64,000 nt of DNA from Dipylidium caninum. Taxonomy: Eukaryota > Platyhelminthes > Cestoda > Cyclophyllidea > Dipylidiidae. The stretch covers positions 1 through 64,000 of the forward strand of contig QEYB01000956.1 of NCBI GenBank assembly GCA_017562135.1. The letters are read 5' to 3'. A program made the position numbers and the translations under genes. Shown here one piece after another: positions 22,901 through 35,919 of the stretch; positions within the stretch are counted from its first letter, which is position 1, and every line of letters begins with the position of its first letter. The notes below the pieces were generated by a model that saw only the letters and a program-made list of their open reading frames with translations, was not told the origin of the DNA and did not search any database.

Positions 22901-25900
22901 CGCACCGCATTGCGGCCAATCAGCCCCATCTCTGTTTCTTCCTCAGATGGTCTCTACCACGTGCCGTGTGCATTTGGTCAAGAGACCCGCCACTCGGCGA
23001 TGGAATGGGTGGCGCGTTACTGCTTTTGCCCACTGGAAGTGGAAAGAATGAGGATATCAGGCGAACTGTGCACTGAGGTCTCGGCATTGCTGCGCTTTGC
23101 CGAAACAGAGCAACTGGAAAGGGTGCGTTGTTTGGTGTAAAGGCAAGAGGGCAGGAGAAAGTGGAAGATGAAGAAGAGTTGTGCATTCCCTTTAACAGGC
23201 GAATCGTTTAGGCGTCCAGTGTGATTGTGCAGCTGAGAAGAAACCTCACTCCCTCGAAGTGAACTTCAACGAGGCTGCAGGTAAATGCGCCTGAGGTGGA
23301 GCAATAAAAGTGGACTGTATATCTGGTCCAAGTGTCTGTGGTGTTTATTCCCAATTCAGGATCTTCAGGGCACGTGGATGACTCTGGGAGGGTCTTCTGT
23401 TCAGAGACAGGCATTCATGGCGCCAACGTGCCCCGCCATGGGCCCGAGGATTTGCGCAGAGTGACTGTTGAGTGCAAAGCGTCAGACGGCGGTGTGCCAG
23501 CCAATAGTGGAGACTGTGCGGAGTCGGAGGAGAATATCACTGCTGAACACTATTGCGCCGATCCAAGTCTTTTCATAAGTGGGGATTTGGAGGGCCTCAG
23601 TAGTAGGCCGCTGACAGTCAAAGGCGAGGTAGTGCGAGATGTTATGGCAGCGGATGAGTCAGTGGGACCGAAATGGCGGTAATGTGAGGAGATTACTGAG
23701 TCGAGTGTCTTGGAGGCGCGTACATAGAGTCACGGTGATACGGACACCACAAGGTATGTAGGACGTAGACGGTGGTGAGTCGTATAAGGATGAATGAAGG
23801 ACGCAGACCCCGGGTGGGGAACATGAAACATGGAGTTGTGCCATGTAAAGAGCATTAACACGGTCTTTCATGTGCAATGGATTAACGAGGCGATTTGGTT
23901 TCGTGTGTGGAAGCATGAGTATTGACTATGGACCTCAGACGATCTTGGTGATTCCTATTGCAGTTCACCGAACGAAGAAAGGTTTCAAGCCATATGACCT
24001 GCTTCTCAGTGGTTGATTTTATGTTCAGAAGGAAATCTTTCCTTTTCAGCAATATGACACTTGCTTGTATGCGGGAAGAATCGAGATGAGGTGTGTGGTT
24101 GGCAAATGCACCCACGGAACTGGCGAAGCCGACAAGCACGTCACTTGCCTCCTCCTACCCAAGAACAAGTCACCGAGACGCCAGAAATTCTTCGTGCAAA
24201 GTGACCTCCCGTCAGATATAGTCAGCGTAGATGACGTGGTTGTTGCCCAACCCAAGTGTCGAGGTCGTTGTCACATTGTGGTGTCAGTGAAGCGTCGCGC
24301 CAACTTGTCTGGATGGCTCCTGTTGGTGAAGGCAACGGGAGAGTGTGGGTAGGCAGACGCACAACTTGTTGCCAGTCTCTGTCCTAGTCTAAGGAGGTAA
24401 TGAGTGTGTCGCGCTTTTGCCTCGGCTTCGAAACATATTTATTTGCCTTACAGAGGAGGCAGGGATGACGATGAATGTGAAGTGCGCCTTTTCTACGAAG
24501 TGAGCATTCGAGTAAAGCCATGTGAGTTGGAGTTGATAGCCCAGTGCAGTACTGCACCACCCACACCGTCTGCTGTCATCTCCAAGTGTATCTGTGGGAG
24601 CAGGTGGGTTTTAGTGGTGGTGTTTTGTGTGTCTCCTTACAGCTGCCCCCCTGGAGCGAGTAGAAGTTGAGTGTCATTGTCTGGAAACTAATCAAATTGT
24701 CCTTCCGCTCACTTTCTCCCATATCTCGCTTCAACATGGACACTTTGAAGTAACCTTGGAAGGCCTTCATGTGACGGGTGCGGCTTGCATCGAAGACGCC
24801 GCCACGTACAGCCTCGAGTATCGCCCAACCTGTGTGGGGACTTCACGAGTTAGGTGAGCGGGTGTGAGGTTCAACCCCCTCACCCTCGATTGTTGTCCAC
24901 TTCGTGATAGACGGATTTATTTGCATAAATCGGCAGAAAATCCTCACCATGTGCAGTAGTGGTTGTGTGGGAAGTAGATGCGGTTGCTTGCAGGAAGAGA
25001 AGGACACACAGCCCTCATCCCCCTCCCCTCCCTCTCCTCTCCTCCCCTCCACTCCACTCCACTCACTCCACACTCCCTCCCTCCCTCCCCCCCGCCCACG
25101 TCCACGTCCAAACTCCACGCCCACGCCCAAGTCCACTGCCCCGTCCCCCTTCCACCCTTTACCCCTTTGTCTCTATCCCTTTCCAGCGTCATCTTCTACA
25201 ATGCTCACCTTGGTGAACTGTGGGTCGCTTTGACACTCATCACTCGACCACCTCGTCCCAGACGTGGCCCCCAAATGCGCTGCGAATTGGGCAAGTAGGT
25301 TTGATTGGCATGACATTCACTCGCACAGAACGAGTGTAGGTAGGGTAGAGGTGGAGAATCCCTCGACACAGTCCTACCACCTCTCAACCGCGATTGTCAA
25401 TACTGACGTGTATGCAATTGAGTCGTACTCGATAGAGGGCAAGTTGGAAGTGACCGCCGTAGAAGGAATGCGCATTCCTCTCCCGGCCAAGAGCTCCCTC
25501 CTCCTGAAGGTGACTTTTCGGGCACAGAACTGTGGCCACGACCTGAATGCAGGCGCAATTGTGCTCAGATGTGACGAGGTGAGTTACTCTTGGCTATCTA
25601 TGATGACGAGGGATTGCGACTGCAGGTTGTGCTACGGGAGACGTGTGAAGGTGGTTGGCAATGCGGTAGATGGCAGTGTGATGGGTTGCGGCAAGGTAGC
25701 TCTGGTCTGTGGCGTCAGATAATGACGGATGATGAGTGGAATTGTTTATGTGCGTATCAGTTCTGCGGCTGTCGTATTTGAGACGAGAGCTCCTCATGTT
25801 GCCAAACCTGACTCTTTCATGAATAGACGATGACCAAAAATCAACACCAAGTAGGGCATAGACTAGATAGCGAGGAATTTTGTTTAGTCCAAAACACTGA

Positions 25901-28900
25901 GTTTAGAAGAAACGGTACCGAAATCCTTTCACTTGCAGCCCGAGGCGACTAGGTGAATGGAGGAGGTTGGCAGAGGGTGTAATGCACTGGCTAAAATTGC
26001 ATGGAGAGTGTGTAGTGGTCTCCGTGTAAGTGTCGTCTTTGTAGAGAAGAGGAAAGACTACTTTCCGCCTTCGAAACTCCTGCCGACTATGAGCACTTCC
26101 TGCATTGGTATTCATTTCGCAGGTAGTTGGTGGTTTGTGTGGCAGAGATAACGGTTGTCAGTGGTGTGGGAGGTAGGTGCAGTGTATGAGGTACTTGCTG
26201 TAGGGGACAATGACAGTAGATGATAGGTGATAGAGCGTAACCTCCTGGAGAGATAGCGGCGAAACCTCAGGGCATCACCACTACTGCACAGGTCACACCG
26301 ACAAGAAGATAGCGAGGTTGTTTTCTCCGTCCCCAAATTGCACCAACAATACTCCAAAACTTTCACCGTCAGATGGGATCTTTGAGGTCGCAGATTATTA
26401 CACTTGCAGTGATGACTTTTTCTTGTCAGTTTGGTGAGATTCGAGTGGAGCTGGAAGGAGAGGGATGTCTGCCGACTCGCAGCGAAGAAATCGCAGTCAC
26501 CGCTGAAATTGGCAAGTTTAATCAACTCACACTGCCCTTCACCAACCCATTCCCCTATCCCATCAAGGTTAGTTGCACGATACAATCATCGCACTGGGAA
26601 GGGGACGAGTGCAGGAGGAAGTGAAGTGCTTCGAAGTTGTGGGCGGCAAGAGGTGAGCTGTCTGTTGATGAGAAGAGCTAAGACCCGGTGTGGTGATCTT
26701 TGTGGTGGAATCGCTGGGGTTACTTAGGAGTGCAGTAGAGAGTTGTAGCGCACTAAACCAGTTGAGACAGCTTCACGTCGACATGTGGGTCGGCGGGAGT
26801 GGTTAATTGCGTTTGAGATGAAATTTCGTGTTATTCGTCTCATCGAGACTTCATGGTTCTAATTTTTCCCTATCGCTGCAAGATGGAGTTCTTAGGACTT
26901 AGCAGGGAGGTTATTGGGAGGCGGAGTAAGTTTCGCTAGAGATCTGCGGAAAGCTTGCTCCATCTAACCCGTCACTGAGACCCTTCACGTTTACTGACCG
27001 TGTACAAGAAGTGGATGTTTCTAGAAGCCAACGAGGCAGTCAAGGTAGAGCCTAGACATTAGTCAAAATTGCCTGCTTCTTACCGATTATCGGAAAAAAC
27101 ACTGTCTCATTTCGCCTCCACAGATCTACGGTTCTTGAAGCCAGGCAGAAGGAGCGATTTCAAGTGAGGTTTACCCCCCGACTGATGCATGCATACGAAG
27201 CGGTGGTCTCTGTTGTCAGTGGAAGAGTAGAGGGGCATGACGGAGGAGAATGGGAGAAGTGCCAAATAGAGTGGTCGACTCCGCTTAAGGTAAGCCGACT
27301 AGCGGAAATAATTGCGTGCTTGGTGTAAGAAGCCAGGAAAATGTGTTTCGCTAAACTGTAGCCTTGCGGTCACATTTCTGCTATAGCCACTGTAAAGTTA
27401 TGTGAATGCCTAAGTGAGAAAAGGGCTGCTTGAACGGCAGGCAGATGAGTGGACGCATGCATGACGATGGTTTGGTGAATAGGACGGGCATTTACCAAAG
27501 ATTGGGGCATCGGCTCTCCTCTTTACCGTCTGTACCGCAGTTGTGCGTGTGTGAACGTTTGGGACAGACTTGTTTCATGAAATTTCAAGTCCGTATCCCT
27601 GCGAAGGGAATTCCGACGATGCGTGGCGCTTTGCAACTGCCACTCAAAGGCCTTTTGCACGGACCCTTGCACCCCTGTCAACATGCCGCACAAATGAAGC
27701 CTCTTCCCCTCAAAGGAGAGGCAAGAACGTCTACTCCCCTTCACCTCCAACTCATCTTGGCCGCTTTCGTCCGCGATCCGCAAGATGATATGCTCTTCGC
27801 ATGGAACCTCTCTGTAGACCGCAGTCAGGACGATACCCTCTCGAATGCGGAATCGTTGGTGCAAAAGGCTGTGCAGTTGACGCAGGTTAAATGCGATACA
27901 GTCGACCCTTCCAGTGATGTGCCGAGGCCCGTCTTTTGCGGAGTCTTCAAACCGATTAGGTCATTTAAGTAAGTGATGCTTTCGCCCGCATAATCTTTCC
28001 TTCAGTGTAATCTGCTGCGTCGATTTAGTGGGACATGTAATTTTCAAGGTAAAGAAAGAACAGTTGTCAGGTTAGTTTGAAAGATTTGAATGCCTCGAAG
28101 CTAGTGCCAACTTCTGCGGGCTCATGGCCCTGCGCTTGTCGCATTATTACGAGCATCCGTCCTTGGGGAACGCATAAGTAACGAGTTCGTAGGACCGCCT
28201 CAGATTCCACGCTATTTGTTTCACGCTTCTCAACTTGCGAACTCTACATTACCAGACCTTGCTCGAACTTACTCTTCCCCTCTCTTGCCCTCGTCGCTCA
28301 CAGTACTGCTGCCACTCTCTGCATCACTTCAAAAGCCGGGGGCACATGGCACTTTCCTCTTACCCTCGAGGCGACAATGACTCAACAGGTTGAGGGAAGG
28401 CTCGTTTTTACCTCCTCTGGTCCTGGCACATCTGACCACAAGGGAATTGCGTCTTGACAGTCGTGAAGAGTAAGACCGAAATTCCTTCATCTGGGCTTAT
28501 TTGACTCTAGAACACCAATGCAATTTAGAGCGTTCTTCGTCAAATCCGGTGTCGGGGTATTTTCTCTCGACCACGCGACTGGCCTGCTGCCGCCACTGGA
28601 TACAGGATTCTTTACTCTCACAGTCAACTTCACCCCAGTCAGCTATGGAAGCAGAGAAGCTAAGGACCGGCTTGTCATTCAGGTAGACAATACCTATGTC
28701 CCTTACGTAAAAGTCGTCATTTAAGTTGTAATTCCCTCCCCATGTGATCGGGTAGACTGGACAGGGGGCGTATTCTGAGCAAAAATAACCTCGGTAATCG
28801 CTCAGTTAAGCGTTGACGTGACGCGATCGTAGAACACGACACAAATGCATCAGTGGTTTGGTCCTGCCTGCAGACTCAAATCAATCGCATTTGGCAGAAC

Positions 28901-29165
28901 TCAACACCGTGAAAGGGTTGTAAATCGTAGTTCCCCAGCACTCCACGTCAGCATATATTGCTGTCATACAAACTTGTGCTGCAGAACGAGTGGGCTTTGC
29001 ACCGAAATCGGATCGCCAACGTATCTGCCATGGAGTGTGCAAGTGGGTGAAAATACTCCGCAGAAGAGCTGATGGAAGCTGAATAAAAGGCTCCTCTTTT
29101 ACTTTCCTTGTTAGACTCCAAATAATGAATGGGTCTACGAGGTCATTGGAACAGGACTGCACTGA
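13901..29165 (+). CDS. CFAP47: Cilia- and flagella-associated protein 47
   Basis: CFAP47 is a large axonemal protein of motile cilia and sperm flagella. Seen here: a chain of ASH/MSP-like beta domains, a calponin-homology domain in the middle, more ASH-like repeats, and a C-terminus ending 'WVYEVIGTGLH', like the family's terminal 'W.YEI.G' strand. Exons whose phases agree: 13901-14071, 14152-14347, 14656-14964, then 15008 to ~15175, ~15290-15506, 15643-15890, 16526-16899, 17290-17646, 17978-18148, 18340-18850, 19041-19263, 19337-19468, 19542-19760, 20011-20296, 20655-20867, 20908-21130, 21177-21366, 21513-21639, and last 29115-29165. The CH domain is on 20655-21130 ('VKDGLVLAAIIGNYAPFM', 'LRFHNAIEVVKAVKMM'). 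One exon near 20.35-20.5 kb and those from 22.1 to 28.7 kb are recognised by their peptides (for example 'VEVAFHPFDVGDYRGH', 'GGTWHFPLTLEATMTQQ') but their borders are approximate. Start ATG follows an acceptor-like site and could be preceded by another exon. Confidence 0.85.
22641..22672. repeat. CAA/CCA triplet repeat
   Basis: A short run of caacaac followed by repeated cca triplets, inside what is probably a CFAP47 intron or exon edge. A simple-sequence tract without further visible function. Confidence 0.7.
25010..25175. repeat. Pyrimidine-rich low-complexity tract
   Basis: About 160 bases of almost pure C and T on the plus strand: runs of ccctcc and ctcca units, then cgtcca/cgccca hexamers. 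It sits in a CFAP47 intron before the exon that reads 'VIFYNAHLGELWVALTLI'. It makes long open frames on both strands that are artefacts of composition. Confidence 0.9.
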
Positions 29166-29200
29166 GGTCACTGGAGCAAAAATTGGGCCGTCTTTTCAAC

Positions 29201-29206
29201 AATAAA
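29201..29206 (+). promoter_or_regulatory. Polyadenylation signal of CFAP47
   Basis: AATAAA lies 35 bases after the CFAP47 stop codon, a fitting distance for a short 3' untranslated region, and before the next gene begins. Confidence 0.65.
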
Positions 29207-29428
29207 GATTGAGCGGTCCAGCACACTGGCCTCTTTCATCATCTGCTCCTTGGGGTGGGCTTATGCTCGAGGTGGGCAACACGCACGCCTGAACAGGGAA
29301 ATTCACTGCCTTGATTGCCGTGCTTAGAGAATACTGATAGCAAAGGAACTGTCCAAGGTCAGCGCAGATGATTGCGGCTAATTTGAAACGCAGGCTTATT
29401 GATTTGGAGTGGGTAGAAGTCACTTGCC

Positions 29429-32400
29429 ATGCTGCCAATGGTCTTGCTTTTGACGATGACATTCACCAGCGTCGCTTATGACGACACTTATTCCGAGGAC
29501 GAATGGGATATTTGCGATGGCTGCATTGAAGCCGGCGAACAATGCCGCGTGTTTATTCGACAGATGCAGCAGAGGTTATTTCCCAACCTCAAGCCGTGTG
29601 GACTCACTTCCGAGGCATATGACCTCAAACTTGATGAATTAGATGATGGTTTCTACCAGTGTGGCGAGGGCCTCGCCTCCTTTTGCATCGTCAGTAAGTG
29701 TAGCCACTGTGGTTTCCTTGTTGGCGGACACGCGACTAGGGCTTAGCATCCACAAGACGACACGTTGTCAGGCCTCCTCGGGGAGCCCCACTCACGGTAG
29801 ACACCCGGTTACCATTGACGCGGTGGAGGTGAGGAGAGCTATAAAGTTGGTTGCCAGGGTGGTAGTTGGGGCACGAGGTCTGACCATGTGGGTAGATAGG
29901 GAGGAGTGGTGCCCACCTCGCCAACCAGAAGCACCCTTGTTTCCACCTGTTGTCACCAAGTGACTTTAATTGTTGATCCGCCACGGATTGCAGCTCTGGA
30001 GGCGAACATTGACCTGTGTGTGAACAACAACACGCTCAGTCCGGAAAGCGAGGCATTTGTCTTTGTCAAGGTGGGTGGCATGAGGTGGCAACACCATCGG
30101 CAGCTGTGGAATAAGTGGGTAGATGACTGGTTGGCGACTTCGAATGAAGAGCCTTCACTCGACACTTCCATGGTCGTCGGTGAGGGTGGTGTTGGACTTA
30201 CCGAGCAACTCGTCTACGTTCCTTTCGCCCACGCCGGTTCACCCACCGCCCTGAAAAACACTGTGAACAACTTCTATGAGGTTACCCAGGCTATTTGAAG
30301 ATTAAAAAAGGATTTTGTGGCGACTTCCGTGTTTTTGGAGTCAGCGAAATGATCAATCGGACATTTTCCGTGAGTGTAAAGGGTACGTCAGTCCCCTGCA
30401 CCCATTTTAGACAGGACATGGTAGGGGTGAGGTGAGGTGAGAAGAGTGTGAGTAATGTGGAGATGCCTACTGCACTCCTATAATATAACTGGAACAAGTG
30501 ACCAACGAATGGTGAAGGGAGCAGAACACACCATCGAAGTGCGTGGCTGACGAAAGTAGTGTGAGTGTTGATTGTCGCCATTTTAGACTGCGGTTGCGAT
30601 TTCAGCAAAGGGGTAATTGTGCCGAAGATGAAGGGAATTAAGGACTACTGCGATATCTTCCAAAGGATTGAATTTATTTTCATCTACGAAATGGACCATA
30701 GTCAAGTAAATTGTTCCGTCGAGGGTCGTGAAGATCTCGTGTGCTTGCCGACGAGTTCATATGGTTACAAGGTTGCATGTCTCATGGATGACAAAGGCAT
30801 TCCAGAGAACGAAAATCGTAGTCTGCAGAAAGTCGTTCTTCGTTATGGAAATAGTGACTGCCTCCTCCGATATGTCTACGCTTTGCCGGCAGTGGGTAGG
30901 TCCGTGAAAGACTTCTATTTCACTATCCGCAGAATATGCTCCGTTGCAATTGCGCCTCACTCCACACCAAAGTTACTACGATCCTAGATCCACGGAAGTG
31001 ATATTTGAAGCCTGCCTGCTCACCTACTGTTCTAAAGGTCTTCAGTGTAAGTTTTTAAACCCGAAAAACAAGCAGATATTGCGCATTTCCCCGTCAACTG
31101 CACCACGAGTTGATATGAAATTGGAAAACTTCGTCTGTCTACGCAAGGTCCTCGTTGTCTGCCGAACGGAGGAAGAGAAGAAGTCTAAGCTAGTTTCTAC
31201 CATTAGATTCGACCGACTGATGGAACTGAGATTTTCCACGGGGTAACTTCAAACTGACCCCCCTCAACACGGTGAGTAGGCGAGTTGACAACACTTCACC
31301 AACTTGGCTTTTACTTTCTAAGCCTCTCGGATCGACACTCGATTGACAGGGCCGGGTGCCGCTCACGAGCCACCACGCAGCTCTGCCATGTCCAGCCTCT
31401 TCTGGTGTGCAGCACAGTTGTGAGAAGGAGGATTAGGAAGAATGGTTTAGTTGGAGCAGTAGATCAGGTGTTAGCCGGTAACAGTGGGTTTGAGGATGCG
31501 AACAGTCCTGGAGAAAATCCTGTTCGTCTATTAGTATTGCGGGCTTCATGGGCATCGACGAGATAGAACACCTTGACGTTTATGGGACCAGCCCACGACG
31601 ACAGGGGAGGTCGTCCCCGCCCACTCAGTGCAAGTAGATACTTCCCGTCCACTATAGCAGCTACTAGCGTGGAAGACTGACGGAGGTCGTTTAACCGCCC
31701 AGAACCGGTCACTAGCACGAGGACACGTTGAGAGAAAGTGAGACCAACGTTAATCCAGCAAATTTTCATCCAATGCCTCCTGCCAACAGACCTTTAACGT
31801 TTTGGGTACGCGAATGACTGGACGAACTGTAGCTCGGACCGCGGACATCAAGTGCTCTTTCCGGGATCCCAAGCTTCGACTACGATCTGACGGCCTCATC
31901 GACTTAACTGGCGCTGCCAAAACGAAGCACCTGGTCAAATGCCGTCTCTACGAATGCAAGTGGGAGTTCACACTGGATACCGGGAGACCGAAGGTGTGTT
32001 CTCGCCAAGTATTTCTATGCCTCTAAACCTGTACCGAAAACTGCTCATGCAATCACCTCTTCTTCGTGGGGAAGAGGTCAAAAAAGGGCATTCGTCGAAG
32101 CTGCGGGTTGGAGTCAGGACTGTTCGTGTTGCAATGTTAGGCGTCGTCTTCTGCTCCATCGTCTCATGGTACGCGGGCCTCATGCTTATCCTTTTCGTGC
32201 ACCACGCTAAATACGACAGGAAGCTGATTGAGGCACAGCGGTGGCGACAGCGCGTCCACGAGAACGACACGATTCCTCCCGCCTACCCTTCGGTAATGCT
32301 CTCATCCATTTGCACTCATGCCTTGTAAGCAAAGATGATTTGTCCCTCCCCCCTCCTAGTAAAGGAGAGAAGGGCCAGTGCAGACCTCAACTACGGCCAG

Positions 32401-32675
32401 GAGGGTGTAAGAACCAGCTCCACCACGAGAAAGGCCTAGAATAAATTCAGTGCTGTGCATTCGCTCGTGAAGGCGATTTCACCTAGGAATAACTTTTACC
32501 ACGCAGCCTGACTTTCGGCGTCTTGTCACATTGACCTGTCTTCTTCCCTTCTTTCCAGAATTTTCTTCGCACCACCACAATTGGACACGATCTCATCGCG
32601 TCGCGAGTAGCCCGCAAAATGGAGGAATTACTTCAACACTTTCAGGAAGTTGTGCATCTCCGAGCACAGAATTGA
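29429..32675 (+). CDS. Unrecognised secreted/single-pass membrane protein
   Basis: I do not recognise this protein. It begins with a likely signal peptide ('MLPMVLLLTMTFTSVA') followed by an acidic, cysteine-containing region ('DICDGCIEAGEQC'). Exons with agreeing phase: 29429-29693, 29961 to ~30230-30280, ~30587-30895, 30933-31242, 31350-31416, 31790-31993, 32077-32292 and 32559-32675. The middle exons hold many cysteines and look extracellular. Exon 32077-32292 carries one membrane helix ('VAMLGVVFCSIVSWYAGLML') followed by a basic/charged tail, and the last exon adds a short cytoplasmic tail ending 'EVVHLRAQN'. The junction between exons 2 and 3 has two possible donors. It starts 263 bases after the end of CFAP47 and ends 193 bases from the end of NFS1. 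A type I receptor or channel-accessory topology is inferred from the layout only. Confidence 0.6.
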
Positions 32676-32868
32676 GGAATACAACCGCACAACCTGACCC
32701 CGCCGACACAAAAATGCCGCCCTGTAGGAATGACATTGAGTATTTTCATCACCACAAGGCAGGGCTCACAAAATGGTAGGAAGATGTAGGGAAAATAAGC
32801 AAAAGATCGAGTAAACCAAGGGCATCTGGTTGTCTGATTGGCCAATCCCGTCGAGGGAAAACAGATGA

Positions 32869-35800
32869 CTAGTGTTGCGACCACTTGATGCTCTTCAAAT
32901 CGATCCCCTCTTGGTGCATTTCCCAGAGTGGGCTGAAGTTCAGAGAGGAAAAGAGAAATAACAAGTCCTTACATTCCAAAGCAGACGCATGCAGTGTGTG
33001 AGGTGGGGTCATGACCCGTGTTGACGACACGGGAGCGGCGCGCGCTTACTTACGTTGCTTTGTCAAAAATACCTGCAGCGAAGCGAAACGCAACCGAGTT
33101 GACAGTGAAAGCCATGGTAAGGTTAAGGCGGTCAACCGGGCAATGTTAGAACTGTTGGCGCCTCACAACGTCTGATACCACGCAGCGGTAGAAGGACTCA
33201 TTGTGTTAGCGCTATTCCAATGCAATTTAAATTTGGTTTCGCGTGGAAGAGGCTGCATTGGAGCGTGTGCATTAGGACGGACGGCGTTTCCGTTAGTATG
33301 GCACTTTGCTCCGACTAAGTGTCGACACCAACGCAAATGTCCCCACCTATGTGCCAGCCAGGTGCCGCCATCCCCACCCAAAATTCTGAGTGGATATATT
33401 AGTGGAAAAAAAGAAACGCACCTCATTTTCCTGAGGCGTCGTACATGTTTGACTACCTCTTGGATGGTGTAGTCCACTTCCTGCTCTGTGGTGAAACGTC
33501 CGAGACCAAAGCGAATGCTCGAATGAGCCAAGTCTTCGTCCATTCCGATGGCCCGCAAGACGTACGACGGCTCCAAGGAAGCTGAGGTACAAGCGCTAAA
33601 TAAAAGTGACCTGATGGTTTGCAAGCGAAATGACATGGGAGGCACGCGAAGCAACCGCGCTACGACTTAGCTGATTGCCTCCTCTCCACTACAAGTGCAG
33701 ATACCAGGATTGCAAGGTGGGGCCATGTGGCATAAGCCGTTAAGAAAATAAAGCATATTGTCTGTGTCAGCAGACAAGCATTATTTCCAGCTGTTACAGA
33801 GTAATATTCGCACCGAAACCATTCATTCGCGGGTTTACATCCAATCTATTCCATGTATTCCACTCAACGCCAGGTCCCATAGAACGTGCTTTCTGCTCAG
33901 TAATGATAGAGCTTTTGAACCGAGCGACTCTCCTCGCTATATAGCAAATAAAATGGACCAAATGGTGTGGATGTAGACGAGGCGTTGAAAAATCACCCGT
34001 ACGATCAGGTAGATTTGAAGACTTTAAAGGGCAAGTCAGCAAAACACCAAATAAGTCGCCTAGTGATGGTTGAAGAGGAGTGGATGTGAAGGAACTTGTC
34101 AACTTTCCGTCTTTTCGGAGAACGCAACATTGCACATTTGGTCTAGGGGTTGCGAGTATCAGACCCCACTAGAAGACGGCATGACCTCAAGCCTTAATTC
34201 TCCAATATAACCTTAGTGAAATGCTATAGAAAGGCATAGATAGAGGGGGTGGGGGACAGACCTGCCCGAGGAGAGTGCAACATTTTTGAGGGCCATGAGG
34301 AGACTTTCACCCTCCACGTAAGCAAAGCTAAGATTGCAGCAGCCGTAGTAGCGGTGTACAGGGTCTCCATTGAGGACAACCGCCTCCAACTGGGAGGTGA
34401 TACCTTTCAAGAGGCGCTCATACAGCTGCTTCACGTGCTCCGCGTCGTTCTGAAACAGTCACGGCAAAAGAATATAGTGATTAATAACATTTCCGACTAA
34501 CAATATAATTATGGTGAAAGAAGGCGGATCTCCTCCCTCGGTCAATGATGTCGTTGGGAAATGGAAATGACGATTTAAGCATACTACCGACACATCTTCA
34601 ATTTCGGTTAGGAACTTTTAGTAGAAACATCTAATGATTATCGGTGACGAATCCCACCATCCCTTCCTCAAACAATAAAAAACTATATAATTTCAAATTA
34701 TTTTGAGTTAGCCGTCTTACCACCAAAAACTTAACTGCCGACACCTAAGGTGAAAGCAATCAAATCGATTATTAATTCAAGACAATACATTTGTTTTGGA
34801 ATAGAAAGTTTCGCAATTATACTGGGAAAAGTGGTCGGAAATGTAAAGCATCAAAACCAGCTCTAGATTTACGGTATTAATGGCTATGAATATAACTCCC
34901 CATGGATAAATTATCTGTCTTTTAGCAAAATTTAAAATTAACGGACCACCTCCTTACGTGTTAGGTTACGGTTACTCAACGCGGCGATGAACGCAAAATC
35001 ACGTAACTGGGAAGCTTAGCAATTTACAGAATAACTTCCTCTCTAATCAAGAATAAAGATGTCGTTTAACAAAAATAAGCGAAACTATCGCGTATCCAAG
35101 GCAAAATACCTGCATCTCTGCCTTAGCAACATGACATGCGGCACCAAGACCGACAACAAGGGGAGTTGGCAGGGTACCCGAACGTAAACCGCGTTCCTGC
35201 CCACCACCACTGATAATCGGTTCCACACGGACACGCGGCCTACGACGCACGTACAGTACACCAATTCCCTTAGGTCCGTAGATCTTGTGTCCGCTGATGG
35301 ACATAAGATCAATCTAAATATGCAACTAAAAAATTGCAAAATAGACGCACATTCATTTTATTAACATCTATGGGGATTTTGCCCACGGCTTGAGCTGCGT
35401 CAGTATGAAAGAATACTTTCTTATGTAAACATATTTTGGCGATGTCTTCGATAGGTTGTAGAACCCCGATCTCGTTGTTTACAGTCATTATGGAAACGAG
35501 AGAAGTGTCAGGTTTTATCGCCCGTTCAACATCCTCAGGCGAAACAATTCCGTTGCGTTGGACGGGAAGGTATGTGACCTTAAAGCCCTCATTTTCCATG
35601 GCACGACAGGAATCCAAAATGCATTTGTGTTCCTATTAAAAGTAAGTCATGAAAAATGGTTTACTATCTGAGAGGTGATAATATGACGCTTTTTGGACGC
35701 ATAGAAGCGTGAAACCCCCTTGATACAAAGGTTATTCGACTCGGTGGCTCCACTTGTAAAAATTATTTCTTTCGGATCAGCATTAATAAGAGTGGCCACC

Positions 35801-35919
35801 TCCGCTCTAGCTGTCTCAACAGCTTTTTCAGATTCCCAACCATACATGTGTGTACGAGAGTGCGGATTTCCAAAAAAACTAATCATGTGCGGAAGCATTG
35901 CATCCAATACGCGAGGATC
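32869..35919 (-). CDS. NFS1: Mitochondrial cysteine desulfurase, N-terminal exon(s) missing
   Basis: NFS1 is a pyridoxal-phosphate enzyme that takes sulfur from cysteine for iron-sulfur cluster assembly in mitochondria. Exons on the minus strand with fully matching phases: 35665-35919, 35351-35632, 35110-35313, 34262-34449, 33422-33595 and 32869-32932, giving 388 residues from '[11 protein letters not shown]' to the end '[10 protein letters not shown]'. Visible: '[17 protein letters not shown]' (cofactor phosphate region), '[13 protein letters not shown]', the lysine loop '[10 protein letters not shown]' that binds the cofactor, and the catalytic cysteine in '[14 protein letters not shown]', which is assembled across an exon junction. 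Sequence is close to the human enzyme throughout. The targeting peptide and the 'MQATTPL'-type start of the fold should lie upstream of 35,919, but I could not find them. Confidence 0.93.

Noticed and set aside
24904..25298. Overlapping long open frames on both strands around 25.1 kb
   Set aside because: Most are produced by the low-complexity C/T tract; only the end near 25,190-25,297 looks like a real CFAP47 exon.
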